In this document: piece after piece, positions 1 to 8,946 of the stretch
Layout of the letters: each line of letters starts with the position of its first letter
Numbering within the stretch: position 1 is the stretch's first letter
From: Rhodopseudomonas rhenobacensis
GTDB taxonomy: Bacteria; Pseudomonadota; Alphaproteobacteria; Rhizobiales; Xanthobacteraceae
Reading direction: 5' to 3'
DNA: 64,000 nt
Assembly (NCBI RefSeq): GCF_014203125.1
Contig: NZ_JACHIH010000016.1
Coordinates: forward strand, 1-64,000
The notes under the pieces: model-generated
What the model was told of the DNA's origin: nothing
Databases searched by the model: none
The model's input: only the letters and a program-made list of their open reading frames with translations
Position numbers and translations under genes: made by a program

Positions 1-72
1 CGGCCGCGCGCCCCCCCCCCTCATTCATCCCCACCCCCGGCGGGGCCGTTTGCGGGGCGCCGCCCCCCCCCG

Positions 73-117
<45 letters not shown>

Positions 118-144
118 GCATCCGCGAGGTCGGGCTCGATGAGA

Positions 145-218
145 CGCCCCCTCACCCGACCCGGCTTCGCTTTCGCTACGCCGGGTCGACCTCTCCCCGC
201 AGGCGGGGAGAGGTGAGG
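145..218. repeat. Intergenic palindromic repeat, family C (copy 1)
   Basis: Two nested inverted repeats: one built on CGACCCGGC/GCCGGGTCG and one on CTCTCCCCGC/GCGGGGAGAG. Nearly the same unit recurs at 47281-47440, and its second arm recurs at 59824-59850. This is a typical dispersed extragenic repeat of Rhodopseudomonas/Bradyrhizobium genomes, placed just upstream of the first transporter gene. Confidence 0.75.
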
Positions 219-271
219 CCCGCGGCCGGCATTGCAGCACGATGATGAGATATCAACCTCGACCAGCCACC

Positions 272-277
272 AAGGAA
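272..277 (+). promoter_or_regulatory. Shine-Dalgarno AAGGAA deciding the start at 283
   Basis: AAGGAA lies five bases before an in-frame GTG at 283. The reading frame is open further upstream from a TTG at 232, but no ribosome site precedes that codon, so 283 is the better start for the permease. Confidence 0.55.
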
Positions 278-282
278 GCCCC

Positions 283-1059
283 GTGATACGTCCCCTGGAT
301 CCCGTGAGCGCGAGGCAGCGCGTCGTTTACGGCCTTGCGTTCTTCGTGGTGTTCGTCGCGCTGTGGAGTTGGGCGACGTTCGGCGGCCATGTCTCGCGGA
401 CCTTCCTCGCCGATCCCTTGACCATGCTGCGCGAAGGCTGGGACCTGTTGACCAAATACGATTTCCTCTCCGACATCGGCATGACGATCTGGCGGGTGAT
501 CGGCGGCTTTACGCTGGCGGCCGTGGTGGCGGTGCCGCTCGGCGTGCTGATGGGCGCCTACAAGCCGATCGAGGCGCTGCTGGAGCCGTTCGTCTCGTTC
601 GCGCGCTATCTGCCGGCCTCCGCCTTCATTCCGCTGCTGATCCTGTGGGCCGGCATCGGCGAGATGCAGAAGCTGTTGGTGATCTTCATCGGCTCGGTGT
701 TCCAGATCATCCTGATGATCGCGGTGAATGTCGGCGGCACCCGGCGCGATCTGGTCGAAGCCGCCTATACGCTGGGGGCCAGCGACAGCGGCATCATCCG
801 CCGCGTGCTGTTGCCCTCTTCGGCGCCGGAGATCGCCGAGATTTTGAGGCTGGTGCTGGGCTGGGCCTGGACCTACGTCATCGTCGCCGAACTGATCGGC
901 TCGTCGTCCGGCATCGGCCACATGATCACCGACAGCCAGGCGCTGCTCAACACCGGCCAGATCATCTTCGGCATCATCGTCATCGGACTGATCGGGCTGG
1001 TCTCCGACTTCCTGTTCAAGGCGTTCAACGCCTGGCTGTTTCCCTGGAAGCTGGCATGA
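283..1059 (+). CDS. ABC transporter permease, NitT/TauT (SsuC/TauC) family
   Basis: Integral inner-membrane subunit of an ABC importer of the nitrate/taurine/sulfonate class, 258 aa from the GTG at 283. About six hydrophobic segments are visible. The cytoplasmic EAA loop, which contacts the ATPase, reads EAAYTLGASDSGIIRRVLLP, and the protein ends in a short FPWKLA tail. Its stop overlaps the start of the ATPase gene by four bases (ATGA), so the two are translationally coupled. No substrate-binding protein gene lies upstream inside the window. The substrate is unknown; downstream hydrolase and cyclodeaminase genes suggest a nitrogenous organic acid, which is inference only. Confidence 0.88.
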   Translation: MIRPLDPVSARQRVVYGLAFFVVFVALWSWATFGGHVSRTFLADPLTMLREGWDLLTKYDFLSDIGMTIWRVIGGFTLAAVVAVPLGVLMGAYKPIEALLEPFVSFARYLPASAFIPLLILWAGIGEMQKLLVIFIGSVFQIILMIAVNVGGTRRDLVEAAYTLGASDSGIIRRVLLPSSAPEIAEILRLVLGWAWTYVIVAELIGSSSGIGHMITDSQALLNTGQIIFGIIVIGLIGLVSDFLFKAFNAWLFPWKLA

Positions 1060-1841
1060 CCGAGCTTGTGATCGATCAGGTGTCGCGCACCTTTCCGGCG
1101 CGCGCCGGCCACGAACCGACCAGGGCGCTGGAGCCGACCACGCTCCGCGTCGGCAACAACGACTTCGTCACCATTCTCGGCCCGTCGGGCTGCGGCAAGT
1201 CGACCTTGCTGCGCATCATCGCCGGGCTCGACCGGCCGAGCAGCGGCCGCGTGCTGCTCGACGGCCGCGAGGTCACCGGCCCCGGCGCCGATCGCGGCGT
1301 GGTGTTTCAATCCTACACGCTGTTTCCCTGGCTGAGCGTGCGCGACAACATCGCCTTCGGCCTGCGCGAGCGCGGCGTGCCGGAGGCTGAGCGCGGCAGA
1401 ATCGCCGACGGCTTCATCGCGCGGGTCGGGCTCGCCGGCTTTGAAGATCATTGGCCGAAGCAATTGTCCGGCGGCATGCAGCAACGCACCGCGATCGCCC
1501 GCGCGCTCGCCAATGATCCGAAGATCCTGCTGCTCGACGAACCGTTCGGCGCGCTCGACAATCAGACCCGCGCCTTGATGCAGGAGATGCTGCTCGGGAT
1601 CTGGGAGCGCGAGCAGAAGACCGTGCTGTTCGTCACCCACGACATCGAAGAGGCGATCTTTCTCGGCGGCCGCGTCATCGTGATGACCGCGCGGCCCGGC
1701 CGCATCAAGGCCGAGATCGCCGTCGATCTGCCGCATCCGCGCTCCTACAAGATCAAGACCACGCCGGAATTCGTCCAGCTGAAAGAGCGCCTGGTCGAAG
1801 AGATCCGCGCCGAAGCATTGAAAGTCGCCGCCGATGTCTGA
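1056..1841 (+). CDS. ABC transporter ATP-binding protein, NitT/TauT family
   Basis: ATPase subunit (261 aa) partnering the preceding permease. All nucleotide-binding motifs are present: Walker A GPSGCGKST, Q-loop in VFQSYTLFPWLSV, signature LSGGMQQR, Walker B ILLLDEPFGALD and switch histidine in VTHDIEEA. The start ATG overlaps the permease stop, and the gene's end overlaps the next gene by eight bases, so at least three genes form one transcript. Family membership is clear. Substrate specificity cannot be read from an ATPase. Confidence 0.92.
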   Translation: MTELVIDQVSRTFPARAGHEPTRALEPTTLRVGNNDFVTILGPSGCGKSTLLRIIAGLDRPSSGRVLLDGREVTGPGADRGVVFQSYTLFPWLSVRDNIAFGLRERGVPEAERGRIADGFIARVGLAGFEDHWPKQLSGGMQQRTAIARALANDPKILLLDEPFGALDNQTRALMQEMLLGIWEREQKTVLFVTHDIEEAIFLGGRVIVMTARPGRIKAEIAVDLPHPRSYKIKTTPEFVQLKERLVEEIRAEALKVAADV

Positions 1842-3066
1842 CGCTGAATTGCCGGTCGACGGCGCCCGCGTGCTCGCCGATCTCACGACGTTGCGCGGCT
1901 TCGGCGCCTACGAGACCGGCGTACACAAGCCGACCTTCTCCGAGCCGCATCTGCGCTCGCTGCATTGGCTCGCCGATGAATTGCCCGAGGCCGGACTCAG
2001 CGCCACCATCGACGGCATCGGCAATGTGCTCGGCCAAAGCACCAAGCCCGGCTTGAAGCTGCTGGCCGGATCGCATCTGGAGAGCCAGAACTACGCGGGC
2101 TGGCTCGATGGGCCGCTCGGCGTGATCTACGCGCTGGAAGCCGCGCGGGTGATCAACAATGACCCGAGCATTGCCGGGTCGGTCGAGGTGGCGTCGTGGT
2201 GCGACGAGGAAGGCCATTTCGGGTCATTGCTCGGCAGCCGCTCCTATGTGGGCGACGTCAGCGAGGCCGAGCTCGACGCCGCGCGCGACCGCAGCACCGG
2301 CCGGCCGATGCGCGAGGCGCTGCGCGACGCAGGGCTTGAAGGACGGGCGCGTATCACCGCCGAACCCGGCCGCCATATCGGCTATCTCGAAGCCCATATC
2401 GAACAGGGCGACACGCTGGAAAGCGGCGGGCTTGCGATCGGCGTGGTGACGTCGATCGTCGGCATCTGGCAATATCGCATCGGGTTTGCCGGCGAACAGA
2501 ATCACGCCGGCACCACGCGGATGGCGGTGCGCAAGGACGCCGGCCTGGCGCTGGCGAAGTTCTTCGTCGCGATCGACGCGCGTTTCCCCGCGGCCTGCGG
2601 CCCGCGCACGGTGTGGACCACCGGGCGCATTTCGCTCGAACCCGGCGCGCCGAGCATCATCCCAGGCCACGCCGAGATGCTGTTTCAGATTCGCGACGAC
2701 GATCCGGCGGTGATCGAACGGCTGGAGAGTTTGCTACGCAGCCTGGCGGAGGACGCCACCGCGCACGGCCCGTGCCGCGTCACCGTGGAGCGGGTCCGCA
2801 CCGGCGCGCCGGCGCGGATGGACCCGATGTTCCATCATGCCATCGAGACGGCGAGCGCCACGCTCGCCAACGGCCGCTCACTGCACATGCCGAGCGGCGC
2901 CGGCCACGACGCCCAGGTGCTCGCCCGCATCATGCCGGCGGGGATGCTGTTCGTGCCGTCGATCGGCGGCGTCAGCCACCATTGGACCGAAGACACCAGC
3001 GACGCCGACATCGTCACCGGCGCCCGGGTGTTCGCCGAGGCCTGCCGGCGTCTGCTGGCGGGATGA
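1834..3066 (+). CDS. M20-family amidase (N-carbamoyl-L-amino acid hydrolase / allantoate amidohydrolase type)
   Basis: Cytoplasmic di-zinc amidohydrolase of 410 aa, the usual length for the hydantoinase/carbamoylase branch of M20 peptidases. Metal-ligand motifs are recognisable: the histidine of GSHLE, the aspartate of LDGPLGV, the paired glutamates of CDEEGHF, the histidine of AHIEQG and the late histidine of SGAGHDAQ. Members remove carbamoyl or ureido groups from N-carbamoyl amino acids, allantoate or ureidoglycolate, releasing ammonia. It sits between a NitT/TauT transporter and an ornithine-cyclodeaminase-like gene, so the imported compound may be a carbamoylated or ureido amino acid. 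The exact substrate is not determinable from sequence. Confidence 0.85.
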   Translation: MSDAELPVDGARVLADLTTLRGFGAYETGVHKPTFSEPHLRSLHWLADELPEAGLSATIDGIGNVLGQSTKPGLKLLAGSHLESQNYAGWLDGPLGVIYALEAARVINNDPSIAGSVEVASWCDEEGHFGSLLGSRSYVGDVSEAELDAARDRSTGRPMREALRDAGLEGRARITAEPGRHIGYLEAHIEQGDTLESGGLAIGVVTSIVGIWQYRIGFAGEQNHAGTTRMAVRKDAGLALAKFFVAIDARFPAACGPRTVWTTGRISLEPGAPSIIPGHAEMLFQIRDDDPAVIERLESLLRSLAEDATAHGPCRVTVERVRTGAPARMDPMFHHAIETASATLANGRSLHMPSGAGHDAQVLARIMPAGMLFVPSIGGVSHHWTEDTSDADIVTGARVFAEACRRLLAG

Positions 3067-3132
3067 CATCGGACCAACAGGCCGCGCCGCCTCGGCCTGC
3101 CGCCGACCAAGCCGCGCACCGCGCGGCAACAT

Positions 3133-3137
3133 GGAGA
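3133..3137 (+). promoter_or_regulatory. Shine-Dalgarno GGAGA deciding the start at 3144
   Basis: GGAGA is six bases before an in-frame TTG at 3144. The frame is also open from an ATG at 3063 that overlaps the previous stop, but the 27 residues between are proline/alanine-rich and unlike the family N-terminus. Confidence 0.45.
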
Positions 3138-3143
3138 ATCCAC

Positions 3144-4145
3144 TTGCCCCCGATCTACATCGATTTCCTCAACCGCCTCGACATCGAAGAACTGCAGATC
3201 ACGGACGACGAGATTCTTGCGGCGGTGGAAGGCGGGCTGCTGAGCCAGGGCCGCGGCGAGACCGTGATCGAGCCGCGAATGCATCTGGAGCCGGGCGTCG
3301 CCAACGGCCACTTCAACGTGCTGCGCGGCGCGATCAAGCCGCCGATCGATTCCGCCGGCGTGAAGATCGTCGGCGATTTCGTCGACAACTACAAACTCGG
3401 CTTCCCCTCGGAGCTGGCGATGCTGGCGCTGTTCGATCCGCGCACCGGCGCGCCGAAGGCGATCCTCGACGCCAGCGGCATCACCGACATGCGTACCGGC
3501 GCGGTGACCGCGATCGGCGCCAAGCATCTGGCGCGGAAGAATTCGAAGATCCTCGGCCATGTCGGCGCCCGCGGCACCGCCTATTGGAACGTGCGGCTGC
3601 TGGATCACCTGTTCGACTTCGACGAAATCCGCGTGCATTCGCGCCGCCCGGAGAGCCGCGACGCGTTTGCCGAGCGGCTGAGCCAGGATCTCGGCAAGCC
3701 GGTGATCGCGACGGCCGACTGGAAGAGCTGCGTGGAGGGCGCCGACATCGTGGTCGAGGCCTCGCGGCTCGATCAGCCCACCCCGATGCTGAAGACCGAG
3801 TGGATCAAGCAAGGCGCGCTGGTGGTGCCCTACGGCACGATGAGCGCGGTCGAATTGTCGCTCACCGACATCATGGCGAAGATGGTGGTCGACGACTGGG
3901 GCCAGTGCAAGGGCGGCAAGTTCGGCAGCCTGCGCGCCCATGTCGAGGCCGGCAAATTGTCGGAGACGACGCTGCACGCCGAGTTGGGCCAGATCGTCGC
4001 CGGCCTCAAGCCCGGCCGGCAGAGCGAGGAGGAGACCAATCTGTTCTGGCATCGCGGTCTGTCGCTGTCGGACATCGCGCTCGGTCATGCCATGCTGGAA
4101 AAATCCAAGCGGCTCGGCATCGGCCAGCGGCTGCGCTTCGCCTGA
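3144..4145 (+). CDS. Ornithine cyclodeaminase / mu-crystallin family NAD(P)-dependent enzyme
   Basis: 333 aa from TTG 3144 (360 aa if ATG 3063 is used). The fold family includes ornithine cyclodeaminase, alanine dehydrogenase and ketimine reductase, all acting on amino or imino acids. The substrate-site region (ASGITDMRTGAVTAIGAKHL) matches the family, and a Rossmann segment follows at GHVGARGTAYWNVRLL. The first glycine motif there departs from the usual GxGxQA. The gene is probably co-transcribed with the upstream hydrolase, whose amino acid product would be a sensible substrate. The precise reaction is not assigned because this family changes substrate readily. Confidence 0.82.
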   Translation: MPPIYIDFLNRLDIEELQITDDEILAAVEGGLLSQGRGETVIEPRMHLEPGVANGHFNVLRGAIKPPIDSAGVKIVGDFVDNYKLGFPSELAMLALFDPRTGAPKAILDASGITDMRTGAVTAIGAKHLARKNSKILGHVGARGTAYWNVRLLDHLFDFDEIRVHSRRPESRDAFAERLSQDLGKPVIATADWKSCVEGADIVVEASRLDQPTPMLKTEWIKQGALVVPYGTMSAVELSLTDIMAKMVVDDWGQCKGGKFGSLRAHVEAGKLSETTLHAELGQIVAGLKPGRQSEEETNLFWHRGLSLSDIALGHAMLEKSKRLGIGQRLRFA

Positions 4146-4168
4146 GTACTTCGCAAAGTAACCGTTCC

Positions 4169-4276
4169 GTCATTGCGAGCCGAGGACGGCGCGCAGCGCC
4201 GGCCGAACAGCGAAGCAATCCAGGGGCTGCACGCGAAGCCCTGGATTGCTTCGTCGCAACAGTTCCTCGCAATGAC
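4169..4276. repeat. Intergenic palindromic repeat, family A (copy 1)
   Basis: Large imperfect inverted repeat bounded by GTCATTGCGAG and CTCGCAATGAC, with an inner pair GAAGCAATCCAG / CTGGATTGCTTC. Further copies at 5212-5292 and 14120-14225. It separates the cyclodeaminase gene from the binding-protein gene and may fold into a long hairpin that attenuates read-through. Confidence 0.8.
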
Positions 4277-4347
4277 GAACTTGAGCGCCGGATTTCGTTG
4301 AGAGCATGATGAGTCAAACTCTGGGATTGGCCACGGGAGCTTCCGCG

Positions 4348-5160
4348 ATGTCCTGGATCGCCAATGCGCGGATGTATGCGGTCGATCCTGCTGCTGCGGC
4401 GGCGTGGCGCGAGTTGTTCGGCTGGCTGGCGGCGGCGAGCGGCGTCGAGCTGAAGGTGATCGACCACGCCTACCCCTCGCCGCTGTCAGAATTGTGGGTG
4501 CGGCCGGATCTCGGCTGCGGTTTCATGTGCGGCTTGCCGTTTACCCACGCGATGCCCAAGCCGCAGCCGGTCGCGGCGCCGGTGCCGCTGAACGCGGCGC
4601 TGTCGGGACGGCCGCTGTACCAGACGCGACTGGTCGTGCGCGCGGAGTCAGACTATCAAACGCTGGAAGATACGTTCGGCGGCCGCCTCGGCTACACCGT
4701 TGCGGAGTCGCATTCCGGCTACAACGCGCTGCGCCATCATCTGCTGCCGTTCTGGCGCACCCGCGGGACTAACCTCTATCGCGAGAGCATCGGTCCGCTG
4801 GTGACGCCGCGGCGGGTGATCGAGGCGGTGCTCGCCGGCGCCATCGACGTCGGCCCGCTGGACGGCTACGCGCTGGAGCTGATGCTGCGGCACCAACCGG
4901 ATCTCGCGGGTAGGATCAGGGTCGTCGCCAGCACCGAGGCTGCGCCGATTCCATTTCTGATCGCGAGCCCGCAATGTCCGCCGGCGGTGGTGGAGGCACT
5001 GCGATCGGCGTTGCTATCTTTCGGCGATGACGCGCAATGCGCAGGCTTGCGCGACCGGCTGTGCCTGCTGGGTTTTGCGCCGGTGCGTGTCGTGGATTAC
5101 GATGTGATCGCGGCTTGGGAGGCCGAGGCCGAGGCGGCGGGCTACATGCAGCCGGGCTGA
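4348..5160 (+). CDS. PhnD-like phosphate/phosphonate-type substrate-binding domain protein, no signal peptide
   Basis: 270 aa from ATG 4348, which has GGGAG eight bases upstream; ATGs at 4306/4309 are alternatives. The fold is that of type-2 periplasmic binding proteins of the PhnD family (WIANARMYAV start, GCGFMCGLPFTHA, later DVGPLDGYALELML). The predicted N-terminus starts straight into the first beta strand, and neither start gives a hydrophobic leader. Such leaderless relatives occur in many Rhizobiales, but their role is not established. It could serve the SBP-less transporter upstream only if exported by another route; a cytosolic ligand sensor is equally possible. Repeat copies flank it on both sides. 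Confidence 0.7.
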   Translation: MSWIANARMYAVDPAAAAAWRELFGWLAAASGVELKVIDHAYPSPLSELWVRPDLGCGFMCGLPFTHAMPKPQPVAAPVPLNAALSGRPLYQTRLVVRAESDYQTLEDTFGGRLGYTVAESHSGYNALRHHLLPFWRTRGTNLYRESIGPLVTPRRVIEAVLAGAIDVGPLDGYALELMLRHQPDLAGRIRVVASTEAAPIPFLIASPQCPPAVVEALRSALLSFGDDAQCAGLRDRLCLLGFAPVRVVDYDVIAAWEAEAEAAGYMQPG

Positions 5161-5211
5161 CGATGCCGGCCTGCGTGCGATGACTCTCGGTCAGCAGGGA
5201 TCGCCAGCTCC

Positions 5212-5292
5212 GTCATTGCGAGGAGCTCTTGCGACGAAGCAATCCAGTCCTCGCAGGTTGCCTCTGGATTGCTTCGCTTCGCTCGCAATGAC
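5212..5292. repeat. Intergenic palindromic repeat, family A (copy 2)
   Basis: Shorter copy of the repeat at 4169, bounded by GTCATTGCGAGGAGC and CTCGCAATGAC with the inner GAAGCAATCCAG / CTGGATTGCTTC pair. It lies between the convergent ends of the PhnD-like gene and hutD, where it could act as a bidirectional terminator. Confidence 0.8.
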
Positions 5293-5321
5293 GCGGCGAA
5301 GGGGGCCGATTTGACGTTAAG

Positions 5322-5909
5322 TCATCCGGCTAGTGGCGTCGCGCGCAGCAAGACCAGATAGCAGACGCCTCCCGGCGCCGGCACGATCTGCGCGCCGGCA
5401 TCGGCTCGCTGCAACAACGCGGCGTCACGCGGCGCCAGCGCCTCGCTTTCGCTGGCCGTGGTCAGCTCGATGCTGCCACGCAACGCAACAACAACCGCGA
5501 TCTCATCGTCAGCGAAATCGCAGCGCATCGGCTGCGCACAGCGCAGCAGGCGATGCGCATAGCGGCCGCGCCGGGTCATCACGTTGAGGTCGGTGATCTC
5601 GCCGTCGAGCAGCTTTGCCTGCGTCGCGACGTCGCCGGCAAACCCGAGCGGCCTACTGTCCGGCGTCAATATCAGCGGCGCCGCCTCGCCGATCATCAGT
5701 TCGAGTCCGTTGCCCTGCACGACCGCGAGCGTGCGGTCGATGCCCGGAAAGCGCGAGAACGGACCGTCCGAGGCCACCCGCGCCATGCTGATCCGCCAGT
5801 CGAACGTCTCCAGCGAGGCACCCTCGGGTGACGCGGCGATCTGCGTGGTCGAGCCGCCGCCGTTCTTCCACGGCATGGTGCGGCAGTTAGCAGCCCGAAT
5901 GATCCGCAC
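5322..5909 (-). CDS. hutD: HutD family protein
   Basis: 195 aa from a GTG at 5909; the frame is open further upstream, but that would run into hutU. HutD is a cupin-fold protein found with histidine utilisation genes. It has been proposed to bind formylglutamate and limit hut expression, and it is not an enzyme of the pathway. Diagnostic family sequence is clear: RTMPWKNGGGSTTQIA, FDWRISMARV and DGPFSRFPGIDRTL. It begins 10 bases after the hutU stop and is the last gene of the hutI-hutU-hutD transcript. Confidence 0.9.
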   Translation of the reverse strand: MRIIRAANCRTMPWKNGGGSTTQIAASPEGASLETFDWRISMARVASDGPFSRFPGIDRTLAVVQGNGLELMIGEAAPLILTPDSRPLGFAGDVATQAKLLDGEITDLNVMTRRGRYAHRLLRCAQPMRCDFADDEIAVVVALRGSIELTTASESEALAPRDAALLQRADAGAQIVPAPGGVCYLVLLRATPLAG

Positions 5910-5919
5910 GGCGGCGCGC

Positions 5920-7584
5920 TCAGCGCAGGCTCGGCAGATCGAGATTTTTCTCGCGCGCACAGTCGATCGCCAGATCATAGCCGGCGTCGGCGTGGCGCAT
6001 CACGCCGGTCGCCGGATCGTTCCACAGCACCCGCCCAATGCGTTGCGCGGCTTCGGGCGTGCCGTCGCAGACGATCACCATGCCGGCGTGCTGCGAATAC
6101 CCCATGCCGACGCCGCCGCCGTGATGCAGCGACACCCAGGTGGCACCAGACGCGCAATTCAACAATGCGTTGAGCAATGGCCAATCCGACACCGCGTCGG
6201 AGCCGTCCTTCATCGATTCGGTTTCGCGGTTGGGCGACGCCACCGAGCCGGAATCCAGATGATCGCGGCCGACCACGATCGGCGCTTTCAATTCGCCGCG
6301 CGCCACCATCTCGTTGAAGGCGAGGCCGAGGCGATGGCGGTCGCCGAGCCCGACCCAGCAGATCCGCGCCGGCAGCCCCTGGAACGCGATGCGCTCGCGC
6401 GCCATGTCGAGCCAGTGATGCAGCGCGGCGTTGTCCGGCAGCAGCTCCTTCACCTTGGCGTCGGTGCGATAGATGTCCTCGGGATCGCCGGACAGCGCCG
6501 CCCAGCGGAACGGTCCGATGCCGCGGCAGAACAGCGGCCTGATGTAGCCTGGCACGAAGCCTGGAAAATCGAACGCGTCCTTGACGCCTTCGTCGAACGC
6601 CATCTGCCGAATGTTGTTGCCGTAGTCGACCACCGGAATGCCGAGGCGGTGGAAGGCCAGCATGGCGCGGACGTGCTCGGCCATCGATTGCTTGGCGGCT
6701 TTCGCCACTGACGCAGCATCGCTCTCGCGGCGCGATTGCCATTCGGCAAGGGTCCAGCCCTTCGGCAGATAGCCGTTCACCGGATCATGCGCCGAGGTCT
6801 GATCGGTGACGATGTCGGGCCGCACGCCGCGCTTGACCAACTCCGGAAACACATCGGCGGCGTTGCCGAGTAGCCCCACCGAGACGGGTTTGCCGTCGCG
6901 CGCGGCCTGCGCCATCATCTCCAGCGCCTCGTCGAGCGTAGCAGCCTGGCGATCGAGATAACGCGTGCGCAGCCGCATTTCGATCCGCGACGGCTGGCAT
7001 TCCACCGCAAGACACGACGCGCCCGCCATCACCGCGGCGAGCGGCTGCGCGCCGCCCATGCCGCCGAGCCCGCCGGTGAGAATCCATTTGCCGGTGAGAT
7101 TGCCGCCGAAATGCTGGCGGCCGATCTCGACGAAGGTCTCGTAGGTGCCCTGGATGATGCCCTGGCTGCCGATGTAGATCCACGAGCCCGCGGTCATCTG
7201 GCCGTACATCATCAGGCCCTTGCGATCGAGCTCGGAAAAATGCTCCCAATTCGCCCAATGCGGCACCAGGTTGGAGTTGGCGATCAGCACCCGCGGCGCG
7301 TCGGCATGGGTGCGGAATACGCCGACCGGCTTGCCGGATTGCACCAGCAGCGTCTCGTCGCCTTCGAGCCGCTTCAGCGTCGAGACGATGCGATCGAAAC
7401 TCTCCCAGTCGCGCGCGGCGCGGCCGATGCCGCCATAGACCACGAGTTCGTTCGGCCGCTCGGCGACATCGGGATCGAGATTGTTCATCAGCATCCGCAG
7501 CGGCGCCTCGGTCAGCCAGGATTTCGCCGAAAGCTCAGGGCCGCGCGCGGCGCGGATGATACGGGCGTTGTCGATGCGGGTCAT
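5920..7584 (-). CDS. hutU: Urocanate hydratase
   Basis: 554 aa, the normal length for urocanase, from ATG 7584 with AAGGA ten bases upstream. It converts urocanate to 4-imidazolone-5-propionate using tightly bound NAD+ in the cytoplasm, the second step of histidine degradation. Family landmarks include [12 protein letters not shown] near the N-terminus, [13 protein letters not shown] and the [16 protein letters not shown] region that contains the conserved C-terminal active-site surroundings. It follows hutI by 23 bases and precedes hutD by 10. No hutH is interposed, unlike in many hut operons. Confidence 0.97.
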   Translation of the reverse strand: MTRIDNARIIRAARGPELSAKSWLTEAPLRMLMNNLDPDVAERPNELVVYGGIGRAARDWESFDRIVSTLKRLEGDETLLVQSGKPVGVFRTHADAPRVLIANSNLVPHWANWEHFSELDRKGLMMYGQMTAGSWIYIGSQGIIQGTYETFVEIGRQHFGGNLTGKWILTGGLGGMGGAQPLAAVMAGASCLAVECQPSRIEMRLRTRYLDRQAATLDEALEMMAQAARDGKPVSVGLLGNAADVFPELVKRGVRPDIVTDQTSAHDPVNGYLPKGWTLAEWQSRRESDAASVAKAAKQSMAEHVRAMLAFHRLGIPVVDYGNNIRQMAFDEGVKDAFDFPGFVPGYIRPLFCRGIGPFRWAALSGDPEDIYRTDAKVKELLPDNAALHHWLDMARERIAFQGLPARICWVGLGDRHRLGLAFNEMVARGELKAPIVVGRDHLDSGSVASPNRETESMKDGSDAVSDWPLLNALLNCASGATWVSLHHGGGVGMGYSQHAGMVIVCDGTPEAAQRIGRVLWNDPATGVMRHADAGYDLAIDCAREKNLDLPSLR

Positions 7585-7607
7585 AGGCGGGATGTCCTTG
7601 GCGTCTG

Positions 7608-8843
7608 TTAGTTGCGTGAGGGCGCGACGGCGTCGGGCGTGCCGCGCCAGACCCGCGCATGCAGCGGATTGAAGCCCATGCGATAGACCAGCTCGGCGGG
7701 GCGCTCGATGTCCCAGATCGCGAGGTCGCAGGATTTGCCGACCTCGAGGCTGCTGGTCTCTGCGAACAGCCCGAGCGCCCGCGCCGCCTCGCGGGTCACC
7801 GCGGCGATGCATTCGTCGACGGTCAACCGAAACAGCGTCGCGCCCATGTTCATGGTCAAGAGCAGCGAGGTCAGCGGCGAGGTGCCGGGATTGCTGTCGG
7901 TGGCCAGCGCAATCGATACGCCGTGGCGGCGCATCGCGGCGATCGGCGGGGTCTTCGTTTCGCGAATGAAATAGTACGCGCCGGGCAGCACCACGGCGAC
8001 CGTGCCGGCGCGCGCCATCGCGGCGATGCCGGCGTCATCGGCGTATTCCAGATGATCTGCCGACAGCGCGCCGAAGCTGGCGGCTAGTGCGGCGCCGTGC
8101 AGGTTGGACAACTGATCGGCATGCAGCCGGACCGGCAGGCCGAGCGCGCGCGCCTTGCTAAATACCCGCGAAATTTGCTCCGGCGAGAACGCAATGCCTT
8201 CGCAGAACGCATCGACGGCATCGGCGAGACCCTCGGCGGCAATTGCCGGCAGCATGGTCTCGCAGACCGCGTCGATGTAGCGATCCTTGTCGCCAGATAG
8301 TTCCGGCGGCACCGCGTGGGCGCCGAGAAAGGTGGTCCGCACCGAAACCGCGCGGTGTTCCGCCAAAAGCCGCGCGGCCTGCAATTGCCGCCGCTCGGTC
8401 GCAAGCTCGAGGCCGTAGCCGGACTTGATCTCGAGCGTGGTGACGCCCTCCGCAATCAGCGCGTCGAGCCGCGGCAGCGCGGCGGCGACCAGCGCCGCGG
8501 TGTCGGCTTGCCGCGTCGCGTTGACCGTTGATACGATGCCGCCGCCGGCGCGGGCGATCTCTTCGTAGCTGGCGCCGGCCAGCCGCCGCTCGAATTCATG
8601 GGCGCGGTTGCCGCCGTAAACGAGATGGGTGTGACAATCGATCAGTCCGGGCGTGATCCAGCGCCCGCCGCAGTCGATCCGCTCACGCGCATCGAGATCG
8701 GGCGCCTCGGCGGCGGGGCCGGCGTAGACGATGCGGCCGTCGCGGCTGGCGATCAGGCCGTCCTCGATCACGCCGAGGCCTTGGCGCGACGGCGCGAGCG
8801 TTGCTATGCGGCAGCGGTGCCAGATCCGATCAACGACGCTCAT
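7608..8843 (-). CDS. hutI: Imidazolonepropionase
   Basis: 411 aa metal-dependent amidohydrolase that opens imidazolone propionate to N-formimino-L-glutamate, the third step of histidine breakdown. Metal and substrate motifs are visible: the HxH of [17 protein letters not shown], the GYGLE region, histidine of LHADQL, and ATDSNPGT with the metal-binding aspartate. It is the first gene of the minus-strand hut transcript and is divergent from hutF. The shared intergenic region carries a HutC-like box at 8886-8895. Confidence 0.96.
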   Translation of the reverse strand: MSVVDRIWHRCRIATLAPSRQGLGVIEDGLIASRDGRIVYAGPAAEAPDLDARERIDCGGRWITPGLIDCHTHLVYGGNRAHEFERRLAGASYEEIARAGGGIVSTVNATRQADTAALVAAALPRLDALIAEGVTTLEIKSGYGLELATERRQLQAARLLAEHRAVSVRTTFLGAHAVPPELSGDKDRYIDAVCETMLPAIAAEGLADAVDAFCEGIAFSPEQISRVFSKARALGLPVRLHADQLSNLHGAALAASFGALSADHLEYADDAGIAAMARAGTVAVVLPGAYYFIRETKTPPIAAMRRHGVSIALATDSNPGTSPLTSLLLTMNMGATLFRLTVDECIAAVTREAARALGLFAETSSLEVGKSCDLAIWDIERPAELVYRMGFNPLHARVWRGTPDAVAPSRN

Positions 8844-8885
8844 GATGACGATCCACTATGGGAGGCGCTTGGCAGGCGATCCATT

Positions 8886-8895
8886 TGTCTATACA
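8886..8895. promoter_or_regulatory. HutC-like operator TGTCTATACA between hutI and hutF
   Basis: Pseudo-palindrome TGTNTANACA, matching the general form of HutC/GntR-family operators (TGTNTANACA, often TGTATATACA). The reverse complement, TGTATAGACA, occurs at 13976-13985 upstream of an ABC transporter operon. In the plus direction both sites run on into an A/T-rich stretch and then GGAGGCGC. A degenerate third copy of the right flank lies at 8856-8868. The neighbouring hutC gene is the obvious candidate regulator. Confidence 0.7.
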
Positions 8896-8936
8896 TATTG
8901 GAGGCGCTTTCATCTGTCCAGCCCACAGCGATCATC

Positions 8937-8941
8937 GGAGG
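8937..8941 (+). promoter_or_regulatory. Shine-Dalgarno GGAGG deciding the hutF start at 8947
   Basis: GGAGG lies five bases before the GTG at 8947. The frame remains open upstream into the hutI coding region, so this site fixes the start at a GTG. Confidence 0.65.
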
Positions 8942-8946
8942 CCTGC

